Assembly: GCF_002272825.1 (NCBI RefSeq) | Contig: NZ_MLAM01000008.1 | Span: 57,858-121,857, forward strand | From: Helicobacter sp. 11S02596-1 | GTDB lineage: Bacteria; Campylobacterota; Campylobacteria; Campylobacterales; Helicobacteraceae | Direction: 5' to 3' | Length of the DNA: 64,000 nucleotides | In this document: in pieces, positions 51,847-61,271 of the stretch | Position numbering within the stretch: the first letter of the stretch is position 1 | Layout of the letters: the number at the start of each line of letters is the position of its first letter | Translations under genes and position numbers: made by a program | The notes under the pieces: generated by a model | Seen by the model: only the letters and a program-made list of their open reading frames with translations | Told to the model about the DNA's origin: nothing | Databases searched by the model: none

Positions 51847-54800
51847 TATGCTTTCCTTTTGTCTTTCATCACAAATAACAACAACGCTGGGATGACAAAA
51901 ACCGTGATGATGGTCGCAAACAACAACCCACCGATAATCACCGCCCCCAATCCCCGATAAATCTCACTCCCAGAGCCTGCAAACAACACCAGTGGCAACA
52001 ATCCAAAAACGCTTGTGAGCATACTCATATAGATAGGTGCGAGCCTGCTTTGGGTGGCGTTAATAACAGCTTGATGGGCGTTCATTGCGTATTCTTTGAA
52101 GTTGATACGGGCTTGATACACAATAAGGATAGCATTATTCACCACGCTGCCTACCAAGATAATAAATCCTAGCATTGTGATGACATCGAGATTTTGTGGG
52201 GCGATAAAGCGATCGGTGAGATAGAGTCCCAAAAGCCCGCCTGTGGTCGCAAATGGCACGGTCAAGATGATGATAAATGGGTAGATAAAATTGGCATACA
52301 GCGCACAAAGTATGAGGTATGTGATGATGATAGCGAGGACAAACCCGCCTAAAAGTTCGGTTTTTAAAAGATTGAGCTTGCCGGCATTGCCACTAAGCTT
52401 GATGGTATTTTTGGTGTTTTTTTGGATATCAGGGAGGATTTCTTGCTCGATAGTATCGGTTATTTTTTCAAGCGGTTGGTTTTTTTTGGGATTGAGGATG
52501 AGGAGGATATTGCGGTTTTGTTCAAAATGCCTGATTTGAGAAACGCCAAGCTCATCTTTGATACTCACAAGCGAATTGATAGGCAATATGCCCCCATATG
52601 GCGTATAGATTTGCGAATACAATATGTCTTCGGGCGACATTTTGGATTTGTTTTTGTTTTGGGAAGATTTCAGCACCATATCGACGTTTTTTCCATCGCT
52701 ATTTTTGTATTGAGAGATTTTTTTGCCCTCAAGCATTACTTCGATGATTGTCCCGAAATTGGCAGGATTGAGACCATTCATCGCAAGGGCTCTGGGGTCG
52801 GGATAGAGATTGATTTCTCGGTTGTTGATTTCTAGCGATGGGACAGCACGGATACTCATATCAGGGAATTGTGCTTTGAGCTTGGCGATGAGTTCTTGGG
52901 CGGTTTGGAGCAAAGAAGCTAGATCGTTGCCATTGATATTGATGTCGATACTTGACGCACTCGCCCCGCTAAATATGCCTTGCTGGAGGACGACACCGGT
53001 GATATTGGGGATAGAGTTGATGACATTTTGGGCGTAGGGGATGAGTTCTGGGGCGAGGCTGGGATTTTGAGCAGTTAGGTAAAAATACATATTTGTCCCG
53101 GAGCTGATGAAAAAATCCTTGATTGCAGGCAGGGCTTGATCGGATTTTTGCTCATAGCCATTTGCACTCAAAAATGGCTCGAAATCATCATAAATTTCTT
53201 TGATAATGCGATGTTTTTCTTCAAGCGAAAGCCCTGGTGGGGGATTGAGATACCCGATGATGAAGTTTTGAGAACCTTTTGGGAGATAGTCTGTTTTTGG
53301 AAATGCAAAAAAGCTAAACACACAACAAAATCCGATAAAAATCGTGATAGTCAGGATTCTAGCCCTGAGGCTTTGCGTGCAACGATTGAGCGCGCCCATC
53401 AAAAGAGCAGCGATTTTTTCCCCCAATGTTTCGATACCATCATTGAGGCGTTTGAGGGCGGGGATATGCCGTTGTGGTGTTTTTGAAAATTTTTGGAGCA
53501 AAGTCAGAGAAAAGGCAGGGATCACAAAAATACACACAAAAAATGCGATCAAAATCGAGCTACTTGAAGCGAGGGCAATATCGACAAAAAGCTGGCCAGC
53601 TTCATCTTTTAGCCCGATAATAGGGATAAAAATCGCCACGGTCGTGATGGTGGAAGCAAACAACGCCCCGATGACTTCTTTTGTGCCGATAAATGCGGCA
53701 TCATAGGCACTCTTGCCCTTGTGTTTGTGCGCGATGATATTAGACATCACCACAATCGCACTATCAATAATCATACTGATGGCAAAAGAAATGCCTGCCA
53801 AAGAAACGACATTGAGCGTCCTGCCAAATGCTTCTAGCAAGATAAACGAACCGATGATACTGATGGGGATCACCAAAGCCACCACGATGAGTGAAGAAAA
53901 ATTCCTCAAAAAAAGATATAGGACCAATGCCGCTAGAAAGATACCTGCAAAGATATTTTCTTTTACCTGCTGGATAGAAGACTCAATATAATGCCTCTGG
54001 TCTCGCCCCCAATCAATCACAAGGTTGTGTTCTTTCATCAAGCTGTTATTGAGGCTTTGGGTGAGTTTTTCGACCCGATTGGTCAAATCCAAGATATTAG
54101 CATCGGCATTCGGGCGGATTTGCAATGAGATCACATCATCGTTGTTGTGGATATTGTAGCCTTTTATGCTTTCATAGCCTTGGATAATGCTAGCAACATT
54201 TTTGAGTAAAACGACTTGATTGCCTTGCGATTTTATCACGGTGTTGCCGATGGAAGCGATATTTTGATACTCACCAATCGTTGAGACACGATAATTGCGC
54301 TGATCAAAGTCAATGCTCCCACCTGCGATGTTGGTATTTTGGGCTTGAATCGCAGCGATGACTTCTTCGGTGGTGATGTTGTTGAAAGCGAGTTTTTGCG
54401 TGTCTAAGATAATTTGTATCTGCTTGCTCTCCCCGCCACTCACATAGACTTCGCCCACGCCTTTGAGACGTTCATAATACTTAATCACATCATCATAGAT
54501 GAAGTTTTTTTGATGCCCGATGGGTTTTTTCTCATCAAGCGATCGCACAAACAAATACACAGCGATGGGGATAGACTCCCCTGTGGTTTTGATGATGGGT
54601 TTTTCGATATTTTTGGGGTAGCCCCTGACTTCATCGAGCTTCGCACTTACATTTAAAAAAGCGAGTTTCATATCGGTATCGATATTAAATTCAAGATTGA
54701 TAATACTCATCCCATCTCGTGATGTCGAAGTCATCGTGCTGAGACCCGAAATATTTTTGAGGTATTTTTCTTGGCGGTCAGTGATTTCTTTTTCGACTTC

Positions 54801-54971
54801 ATACGGGGTTGCGCCTGGATAGGATGTATAAACGCTAATAACGGGGCGAGTAACTTGGGGGAGAAGCTGGTAGGGCATTTTTGAAAGGGCAATGCCTCCA
54901 AAAAGAAGCAAAAAAATCACACCGACAACCACGACAACGGGATTTTTTAGGCAGTATTGGATGGATTTCAT
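51846..54971 (-). CDS. RND efflux transporter, inner membrane pump
   Basis: 1041 aa, twelve helices and two large periplasmic loops. It begins MKSIQYCLKNPVVVVV with the usual first helix; SVYTSYPGATPYEVEKEITD is the family's first porter segment. The fourth helix has FAISMIIDSAIVVMSNI with one Asp, where most drug pumps have two, so its proton relay may differ. It is closer to the HAE1 drug group than to metal pumps by start and length; the substrate is unknown. Middle gene of the adaptor-RND-TolC operon. Confidence 0.92.
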   Translation of the reverse strand: MKSIQYCLKNPVVVVVGVIFLLLFGGIALSKMPYQLLPQVTRPVISVYTSYPGATPYEVEKEITDRQEKYLKNISGLSTMTSTSRDGMSIINLEFNIDTDMKLAFLNVSAKLDEVRGYPKNIEKPIIKTTGESIPIAVYLFVRSLDEKKPIGHQKNFIYDDVIKYYERLKGVGEVYVSGGESKQIQIILDTQKLAFNNITTEEVIAAIQAQNTNIAGGSIDFDQRNYRVSTIGEYQNIASIGNTVIKSQGNQVVLLKNVASIIQGYESIKGYNIHNNDDVISLQIRPNADANILDLTNRVEKLTQSLNNSLMKEHNLVIDWGRDQRHYIESSIQQVKENIFAGIFLAALVLYLFLRNFSSLIVVALVIPISIIGSFILLEAFGRTLNVVSLAGISFAISMIIDSAIVVMSNIIAHKHKGKSAYDAAFIGTKEVIGALFASTITTVAIFIPIIGLKDEAGQLFVDIALASSSSILIAFFVCIFVIPAFSLTLLQKFSKTPQRHIPALKRLNDGIETLGEKIAALLMGALNRCTQSLRARILTITIFIGFCCVFSFFAFPKTDYLPKGSQNFIIGYLNPPPGLSLEEKHRIIKEIYDDFEPFLSANGYEQKSDQALPAIKDFFISSGTNMYFYLTAQNPSLAPELIPYAQNVINSIPNITGVVLQQGIFSGASASSIDININGNDLASLLQTAQELIAKLKAQFPDMSIRAVPSLEINNREINLYPDPRALAMNGLNPANFGTIIEVMLEGKKISQYKNSDGKNVDMVLKSSQNKNKSKMSPEDILYSQIYTPYGGILPINSLVSIKDELGVSQIRHFEQNRNILLILNPKKNQPLEKITDTIEQEILPDIQKNTKNTIKLSGNAGKLNLLKTELLGGFVLAIIITYLILCALYANFIYPFIIILTVPFATTGGLLGLYLTDRFIAPQNLDVITMLGFIILVGSVVNNAILIVYQARINFKEYAMNAHQAVINATQSRLAPIYMSMLTSVFGLLPLVLFAGSGSEIYRGLGAVIIGGLLFATIITVFVIPALLLFVMKDKRKA

Positions 54972-54992
54972 TTTTTTATTTTAGCTCATTAT

Positions 54993-56030
54993 TTATTTCT
55001 TTTTTGGGGGACTTTTTTCCTTAATCTCACTGCCGTTTTGGAGTCGGTCTTGCCCACGATAAATCACCCGCTCACCTGCGGTAATTTTGCCTCTGATGAG
55101 GGCTTTGGAATCCTGCACGGAGAGGACTTCGACACGGATAACAACGGCTTGATTGTCTTTGGCGATAAAAATACTCGGATGCCCTAAATAATACACGATA
55201 CTATCACGTGGCACGATAAAACCTTCGCTTTTGCCATCGACATCTAGGAGCGCTTCTGCTGCCATCCCATCCAAAAAACTGCCGTCATTTTTGACTGCGA
55301 TATGCACAGGAAAGGTTCGGGAGCGGGTATCGACTTTGGGGATAAGGGCGGTGATTTTGCCTTGATAATTTTTGTTATTGATCGTAAGATTGACTTTTTG
55401 GGCTGGTTTGATATTTTTGGCAATAAAGCTAGGCACATCGACAATGACCTCGACATCGGAATTATTGAGTATCTGGCAGACCGGCTCGCCTACATTTACC
55501 CATTCAGCGATATGGACTTTTTGCTCGACGATAATCCCCTCAAAGGGTGCATAAATGGTTTTTTTGGCAAGTTCAGCTTGAGAGATTTCAAGCTCAGCTT
55601 CCAAAGCGAGGATATTGGCTTCTTGGGATTTGAGTTGGTATTCGAGGTTTTCGTATTCTTGAAGCGGGATTGATTGGCTATCGAGGAGATTTTTATAACG
55701 TGCCAAGTCTTTTTTTTGTCTTTCTAGGGCGTATTGGGCTTGTTTGAGTTTGGCTTTTTTGATCTGGATATCTTTTTGGAGCAAATCATCATTGAGACTA
55801 AAGAGTTTTTGACCTTTTTTGACTTTTTGCCCGATATGGAAATAAATTTTTTTGACCACACCTTGCGTTTGGGAGGCGATATTAGAGATTTCTTTGAAGT
55901 GGATACTGCCGATAAAAACCTCTTGTTTTTGCAACGTCCCGCTTTCGATAGGCTGGGTATTGACATAGATAGGCTTGGCACTAAGCGCTATGGCGATGAG
56001 GCCAACTATAAAAACACATCGTGCCACCAT
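54993..56030 (-). CDS. RND periplasmic adaptor (membrane fusion protein)
   Basis: 345 aa. N-terminal signal/anchor CVFIVGLIAIALSAKP; biotinyl-lipoyl half motif SQTQGVVKKIYFHIGQKVKKG (split around the hairpin) and second half YAPFEGIIVEQKVHIAEWVN; alpha hairpin from about 85 to 155; then beta barrel; a Lys-rich end. It joins RND pump and TolC. ATG comes directly after the marR TAG. Confidence 0.92.
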   Translation of the reverse strand: MVARCVFIVGLIAIALSAKPIYVNTQPIESGTLQKQEVFIGSIHFKEISNIASQTQGVVKKIYFHIGQKVKKGQKLFSLNDDLLQKDIQIKKAKLKQAQYALERQKKDLARYKNLLDSQSIPLQEYENLEYQLKSQEANILALEAELEISQAELAKKTIYAPFEGIIVEQKVHIAEWVNVGEPVCQILNNSDVEVIVDVPSFIAKNIKPAQKVNLTINNKNYQGKITALIPKVDTRSRTFPVHIAVKNDGSFLDGMAAEALLDVDGKSEGFIVPRDSIVYYLGHPSIFIAKDNQAVVIRVEVLSVQDSKALIRGKITAGERVIYRGQDRLQNGSEIKEKSPPKKK

Positions 56031-56456
56031 CTAGTTCAAAGCCCCGATGATTTTTTCTAAAATCCTCAAAAATTCTTTTTTCTCTGCGTCGGAAATATTT
56101 TGGAAAAATACATCAACGATCATTTCTTTATTTTGTTTGATGACGGCTAGCTTTTTGATTCCCTTAGGGGTGATGCTGATTTTTGTAATGCGATTATCTT
56201 CTTTGTTTTGAATTTTTTTAACAAAATTTTTTTTGCACAATGATTCTATCGTGCGGGATATGGTGGCTTTGTCTTTGAGGATGATATGGGAAAGTTCGGT
56301 GATATTGAGCGGACTTTGTTGTTCTAAGATAGCAAGGATACCGATTTGTTCAAAGCCGATATTAAAAGGGCGGAGTTTTTGACTAAAATAATTTCTGATT
56401 TGTCTGGAAGCAAGGATAATAGAGATAGCGATGGGCTGGCATTCTTGTTCTTGCAT
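56031..56456 (-). CDS. MarR-family repressor
   Basis: 141 aa. Winged helix: ILEQQSPLNITELSHIILK, ATISRTIESLCKKNFVKKIQ recognition helix (about 72-90), then the wing NKEDNRITKISITPKG. Most likely represses its own four-gene efflux operon and is released by a pump substrate. The upstream TTATT-gta-AATAA dyad (56502-56514) may be its operator. Confidence 0.85.
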   Translation of the reverse strand: MQEQECQPIAISIILASRQIRNYFSQKLRPFNIGFEQIGILAILEQQSPLNITELSHIILKDKATISRTIESLCKKNFVKKIQNKEDNRITKISITPKGIKKLAVIKQNKEMIVDVFFQNISDAEKKEFLRILEKIIGALN

Positions 56457-56789
56457 ACTGGTATTTGGATTCCTTAAAAGTATCTTTAAAATGATGTTAT
56501 TGTAAATAATTTCTTTAATATGATAGCATAAATCTTTGATGATTGCACGGGGTTGTATTTACCCATAGCGTTATCGCAGTTTTCTGGGTTTTTGTAGTAT
56601 TATGATAGGGTGTATCTATTATAGAAAGACTATATTTTAAAATTCTATTGAATATTTCGCAATTAATATTCATTTTGTATATAAATTAATACTTTAAATT
56701 ATACTATTTTATAATATATATAATTTTTAGAAACTTATTATTATCAGTAAATACTTCAATCTTGTTATTAGTGAGCTAAAACTTAATTT
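56457..56789. other. AT-rich gap, marR promoter side
   Basis: Very AT-rich, no gene seen. Apart from a small dyad TTATTGTAAATAA near 56502 that may serve MarR, and repeated TATA tracts around 56690-56720, I see nothing in it. It marks the left border of the AT-rich restriction-modification island. Confidence 0.4.
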
Positions 56790-56972
56790 CTATAATTTTT
56801 TTAGTTTGGTGGATTTTGGATTACTGTCAAACTCAAACTTAGCTAAATTTCGTTGTCCTATACGTAGCCTAGCAAATTCTGTCTGTGAAATTTTGCACTC
56901 TTTGCATATGTTAGTCAGTTTTTGTTTGATTTTTATTACTTCATCTATGTAAGTGGTATCTAATATTTGTTT
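56790..56972 (-). pseudogene. In-frame HTH-like extension beyond the stop codons of the Eco57I-like gene
   Basis: After the stop of the 903-aa gene the frame reads TAA GAT TAA and then stays open for 60 codons: it contains TTYIDEVIKIKQKLTNIC and ISQTEFARLRIGQRNLAKFE, helix-turn-helix-like, and ends in KLKKL and TAG. No ATG, GTG or TTG precedes it. It may be the lost C-terminal end of the enzyme or a decayed small regulator. Confidence 0.45.
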
Positions 56973-56978
56973 TTAATC

Positions 56979-59690
56979 TTAATTATTTATGGCTTTTCTA
57001 ATATTATAAACACTTAATAGTGTTTCATATATTATTGACAAATCTACCTCGATATCAAAAGCATTTAAAATAGCATTATCAAACCCTATTCTATCCGTTG
57101 ATTGTAGCTCCTTGGGCAAATCTAAAGGTTTTCTTTGTGCAAGTGGTTTAAATTTATCCATTATAATGGCTTTGCTCTCATCACTTAGCAGTCTTGGATT
57201 CAGGATATGTAGATTTTTTGATATATTCGTGGCGTTTAAATCTAAAACACCTAGCCCCCTACCAAATCCTATACTTTCAATATATAGCATACATATTGCA
57301 CTATTTAATAATGCATGCAATATGTCCTTTTGAGCATCATCTTTTGCTTTTAGCCCAATTAGTCGCTGATTAACAAAGGAGCGTTCCTTTAATCTATAAA
57401 CACACAATTTTTTATCGGGATTTACTGACATAACCATATCAGCTAGGGAAATGGGTTTCATCTCATACCATAAATGGCTTTTTCTTTTTAAAACTTCTGG
57501 TAGTGGCTTATTTTTATTATTTGTAACATTTTGAAATTTTAAAATCCAACCATAAGCTCCCAAATCCCCTTTATTTTTCAACTCTGATAGCGATACAGAA
57601 CAACAAAAAGCTTCTTTGTTTGCTGATACAACAAGACTATCTAAGCCACGGGAGTTAAGTAAAACAGGTTTGATATACTCGCTTTCTATTTTGTGCGGTC
57701 GCTGTGGATAAAACATATCGTCCCACCCTCTGCGCTCCCCACGAGTAAAATTTATAAAATCTGAAGCCTTAGTAAGATTTTTAGCTATTGATAAAAACCA
57801 AGAAAAATCTGAAAACAAAGCATTCCAAGAAATACCAAACGAATTAATTTTTTTAATTTCGCTTAAAGTAAGTATCTGTTTTGTGATATGTTTTGAATTA
57901 AGTTTTGAGCTTAGTGTAGCTTTTATCATTTCCTTTAATACGCTAGAATTCCAGTCTTTAATATGAGTATTTGTCGTAACAAATTCTATATTGTCATTTT
58001 TCGACATTGTAGAATTTTCTAAAATAAGTAACGTAGCTACAACATCAGCATTATTAAACCAGCGTCCTTTTGCAGAGCATATTATTTTTAGTATTTTAAA
58101 ATGTTTTGTAAGCACCAGTTTAAAATCATTACCCCATTTGGTCGCAAGCCAAGAATTTGAAACAATAACGCCTATGCGACCACCATTTTCAACCAGTTCT
58201 TTTAAATGAACAATAATGTAAGTATATAGGTCGGCTCTTTTGTTCGACAATAATCCTTTATTTGCAAAATAGCTTAATAAGTCAGCATTGGGTGTTTGTG
58301 CTACCTCAAAGCGAACAAACGGCAAGTTCGAAACGACAGCGTGCATTTTTGGTAATTTTTTTATAATGTTTTGCCCTGAATATGGGTCAATAAAAGAAAT
58401 TTCTAAATTTTCTTTTAATAAAAATATATCTTCTTTAAATACTTGAACCACACAACCCAAAGCCAGAGGGTCAGATAAAGCAAGAGAGCATAGTTGTAAT
58501 GGATATGCAAATTTATCGCTTGCCCAAATTTTATTAAGAGCATCTTTTGGATTTTCGCCACTACTTCTTTTGGTTTCATAAATCGCTTTTGCTATTGTGC
58601 CACTACCACAGCAAGGATCAATTGCGTCTGCTGTTCTGTCTTTGATTGTGATTTCTGTTAAATATCTAGCCAAATTTAAAGGTGTGGAAAATTGACCTGC
58701 AATTTTTTTTCTTGAATAAGAAAGTGCAGTATCTATGACCTTATGAAAATATATGCTATCTATTTTATCTAGCCAAAAGTCTTTTAGTAGGGCATTAAAC
58801 TGCATTAGGTATTCAAAAAAATCATCACTAATATATCTATCTGCTAAATTTGACATAAAAATATTCATAAAGTCACATTTTATAGTTATTGTATTAAAAG
58901 TATCAATAACTTCTTGAATGCTGGAATTTGTATTTAAAGTATCAATGGCTTTTGCATTGGCATTAAATGTTTTTAGATAATGGGAGAATAAGATACGATT
59001 AAGCCAAGATAAGATAGAGAATTCTGCTAGCAAAACATACTTGTTCCCACCGTGCTCGTTTTGCATCGAATTTTCTTTAATCCACTCATCTAGTTCTATT
59101 TCAAAATCATAATTTTTGACAGAAAGACTTGTAAAATGCGAAGCAAGTGGTAGATTAAATTTATTCAGTGTTATTGTATAAAAATAAGAATTTAACTCTA
59201 AAAACTCGACAGACTTATGCTCATTTTTTAAAAATAGATTGCTAAGATAAACTAGAATTTCTACTAAAAACCCTTTCCAACTTGCTTCATTTTTTAAAAC
59301 ATCGTCCCGTGTTTGAATATTTGGTATGACCCAATTCTTGTCAGCCATAAAATCATCATCTTGCTTTGTATACAAAATCGCCTCTTTTACATTCCATAAC
59401 AAAAAAGAGTTTAGGCATAATCTTTGGGCTTTTGCTTTTGCATTATCAATAAAATCGCCATCTGTAATGGAAGTATCAGGCATTTTTAGCTCCCAACCCT
59501 GTATAATAGAGCCTGTAAGCTCATCTCCATATAGCACAACATCGGGGAATAGGTTTTTCCTACCCTTGATTGTTATTTCTCCACCTGCTCGTTTTATTGG
59601 TGAATTATTTTGAGAACAATAGATATTGATTTGGCTAATTACATCGATACCCCAAGAGCGTTCATTGTAATTTATTTTTTTATTATTCAT
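56979..59690 (-). CDS. Restriction-modification enzyme, Eco57I/type IIG-like
   Basis: 903 aa. N-terminal PD-(D/E)xK nuclease core: FPDVVLYGDELTGSIIQGWE, with ELK following (PD at about 49-50, E-x-K near 67). SAM motif I is AIDPCCGSGTIAKAIYE (about 361-377) and amino-methylase motif IV is VVSNLPFVRFE (near 455), NLPF in place of NPPY. The C-terminal part should be the target-recognition domain. One chain would therefore both cut and methylate one strand. It overlaps the small methylase by ATGA. Strongly AT-rich compared with flanking genes, as expected for transferred RM systems. Whether it is active is unknown; see the in-frame remnant behind its stop. Confidence 0.8.
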   Translation of the reverse strand: MNNKKINYNERSWGIDVISQINIYCSQNNSPIKRAGGEITIKGRKNLFPDVVLYGDELTGSIIQGWELKMPDTSITDGDFIDNAKAKAQRLCLNSFLLWNVKEAILYTKQDDDFMADKNWVIPNIQTRDDVLKNEASWKGFLVEILVYLSNLFLKNEHKSVEFLELNSYFYTITLNKFNLPLASHFTSLSVKNYDFEIELDEWIKENSMQNEHGGNKYVLLAEFSILSWLNRILFSHYLKTFNANAKAIDTLNTNSSIQEVIDTFNTITIKCDFMNIFMSNLADRYISDDFFEYLMQFNALLKDFWLDKIDSIYFHKVIDTALSYSRKKIAGQFSTPLNLARYLTEITIKDRTADAIDPCCGSGTIAKAIYETKRSSGENPKDALNKIWASDKFAYPLQLCSLALSDPLALGCVVQVFKEDIFLLKENLEISFIDPYSGQNIIKKLPKMHAVVSNLPFVRFEVAQTPNADLLSYFANKGLLSNKRADLYTYIIVHLKELVENGGRIGVIVSNSWLATKWGNDFKLVLTKHFKILKIICSAKGRWFNNADVVATLLILENSTMSKNDNIEFVTTNTHIKDWNSSVLKEMIKATLSSKLNSKHITKQILTLSEIKKINSFGISWNALFSDFSWFLSIAKNLTKASDFINFTRGERRGWDDMFYPQRPHKIESEYIKPVLLNSRGLDSLVVSANKEAFCCSVSLSELKNKGDLGAYGWILKFQNVTNNKNKPLPEVLKRKSHLWYEMKPISLADMVMSVNPDKKLCVYRLKERSFVNQRLIGLKAKDDAQKDILHALLNSAICMLYIESIGFGRGLGVLDLNATNISKNLHILNPRLLSDESKAIIMDKFKPLAQRKPLDLPKELQSTDRIGFDNAILNAFDIEVDLSIIYETLLSVYNIRKAINN

Positions 59691-60487
59691 CTTACAACCT
59701 TTGCAAAGTAACCAAATTTTGCAAGCCTTTGAGTTGCAATATTAATATAATTTATATTTTTTTTTTGAAATAGTGCTACATCTTGATTTTTCTCTATGCC
59801 ACAAAAATTTCTATTTTCAAGTGCTGCCGCCACTAAGAAACTGCCACTTCCAAATGTATTATCTAGTATTAAATCACCCTCGTTAGTATATGTTCTAATC
59901 AGATATCTACCTAATGCAACAGGTTTTTGGGTAGGGTGCAAAACTTCGCCCTCGCTCTCTGCTGTTTTAAAATAAACCACATCGGTGGGGTAACGCTCCC
60001 CATTGCTTTTAACGAGTTGCGGATCAAAATCGCCATAGCTTCCTGTAAGCTGATTTTTGCGAATACCTTTGTTGTAGGGTTTACCCTTTTTCATCTGTGG
60101 ATTATATGTGGGTTGTTTTTTATAAAAAACACAAACATCTTCATATTTTCTAAGTGGCTGTTTTTTGGCATTCAAAAAATTCGTAGGTTTTGATTTTTCC
60201 CATATGATTTTATATTTAAAGTCCTTTTCATTTGATAATATGAGTTTTGCAGTAAATATGCCTTGCGATGTTAATACAATGGCTCCATTAAGTTTTACTA
60301 TGCGATTATATTCTTTCCATAAATCATCTAAATTAATAAGGCTATCCCACTTGTTTTGTGTTGTGCCATATGGCAAATCACACAAAACCATATCAATGGA
60401 ATTATCAGGAAATTTACGCATAATTTCTATGCAGTCACCTTCAAAAATAGTATTTTTTATATCTTTGATAGAAAGTTCTTTTGGCAT
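59687..60487 (-). CDS. DNA adenine/cytosine-N4 methyltransferase (beta type)
   Basis: 266 aa. Motif IV is MVLCDLPYGTTQNKWD (about 33-48, DLPY for DPPY) at the N-terminal side and motif I is ILDNTFGSGSFLVAAA (about 213-228) at the C-terminal side, the beta order of M.MboII/HinfI-like enzymes. TQKPVALG lies just before motif I. It probably protects the strand not methylated by the large enzyme. AAGG precedes ATG; ATGA overlap with the next gene. First gene of the RM operon. Confidence 0.9.
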   Translation of the reverse strand: MPKELSIKDIKNTIFEGDCIEIMRKFPDNSIDMVLCDLPYGTTQNKWDSLINLDDLWKEYNRIVKLNGAIVLTSQGIFTAKLILSNEKDFKYKIIWEKSKPTNFLNAKKQPLRKYEDVCVFYKKQPTYNPQMKKGKPYNKGIRKNQLTGSYGDFDPQLVKSNGERYPTDVVYFKTAESEGEVLHPTQKPVALGRYLIRTYTNEGDLILDNTFGSGSFLVAAALENRNFCGIEKNQDVALFQKKNINYINIATQRLAKFGYFAKVVR

Positions 60488-60633
60488 TTAAAACCTTAGA
60501 TTATATGGTATTGTGGATTATATACTACACTGCATATAATACCACTGAAACTTTGGATTTTAAAATATTTTTTAAGCTTTAAAAAGCATCAAATGTATTT
60601 GAACCGATATGTGGGGTTTAAGTTGGTTTTGGC

Positions 60634-60639
60634 TAAAAT
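60634..60639 (+). promoter_or_regulatory. -10 box of rnpB
   Basis: TAAAAT seven bases before the deduced 5' end of the RNase P RNA, in a T-rich stretch (GGTTTTGGC). The first P1 base would be near 60646. Confidence 0.5.
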
Positions 60640-60645
60640 CACCCC

Positions 60646-60970
60646 GCAGGCATAACAGGTGGTTGCTCCCAAAGAACGCTTGGGAGAGGAAAGTCCGAGC
60701 TGCAGAGACAGGATTCCATTTAACGAATGGCTGGCGTAAGCCAAGGGAAAGTGCAACAGAAATTAAACCGCCCCTAGCGGGTAAGGGTGAAATGGCGAGG
60801 TAAGAGCTCACCGGAATCCAAGCGATTGGATTCGTCCGTGCAAACCCAATCCGCAGCAAGAAGAGTATGGTTGATGTCTCATTTTTAGTTCTTCGCTTGA
60901 GGGGCATTGTGAAATGCTTCCCAGATAAATAACCACCCCCGACAGAACTCGGCTTATCGTTATGCCTGTT
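60646..60970 (+). ncRNA. rnpB: RNase P RNA
   Basis: CAGGCATAAC (60647-60656) pairs with GTTATGCCTG (60959-60968) as helix P1. Conserved core pieces are in order: GAGGAAAGTCCGAGCT, GGGTGAAATGGCGAGGTAAG, ACCGG, and CGACAGAACTCGGCTTA near the 3' end. About 325 nt, normal for bacterial class A. It is the catalytic RNA that matures tRNA 5' ends. It lies at the right border of the RM island. The ends are from pairing and could be off by a few bases. Confidence 0.95.
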
Positions 60971-61271
60971 GCGATAGGGTCATCGACTTTTATGGCTGGG
61001 TTGTCTAAAGATTGTGTATTTTAAGAATATACTACTGGCTTGATAAAATCATCCATCTATTGGGTGCTTTTTATTAATTTTCTGCAATAGTAAAAAAATA
61101 TTTGTTTAGTAAAATAAATAAAAAACAATGGGCTGTTTATTATTTCTAAAATCCCGCCATAAAAATCGATGAAAAATTGATGAAAAAACGATTCAAAAAA
61201 TCAATGGGTTAATGCTATTTTTAGTATTTATTTGTTTAAATTCGGTTTTAGTTTATAAAAAGGTAAAATTT
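60971..61271. other. Intergenic rnpB to malic enzyme
   Basis: AT-rich. No clear intrinsic terminator for rnpB and no gene. The end holds AAAAGG ahead of the malic enzyme ATG. A longer in-frame start for that gene at 61212 would code a hydrophobic peptide not expected in this enzyme. Confidence 0.4.
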
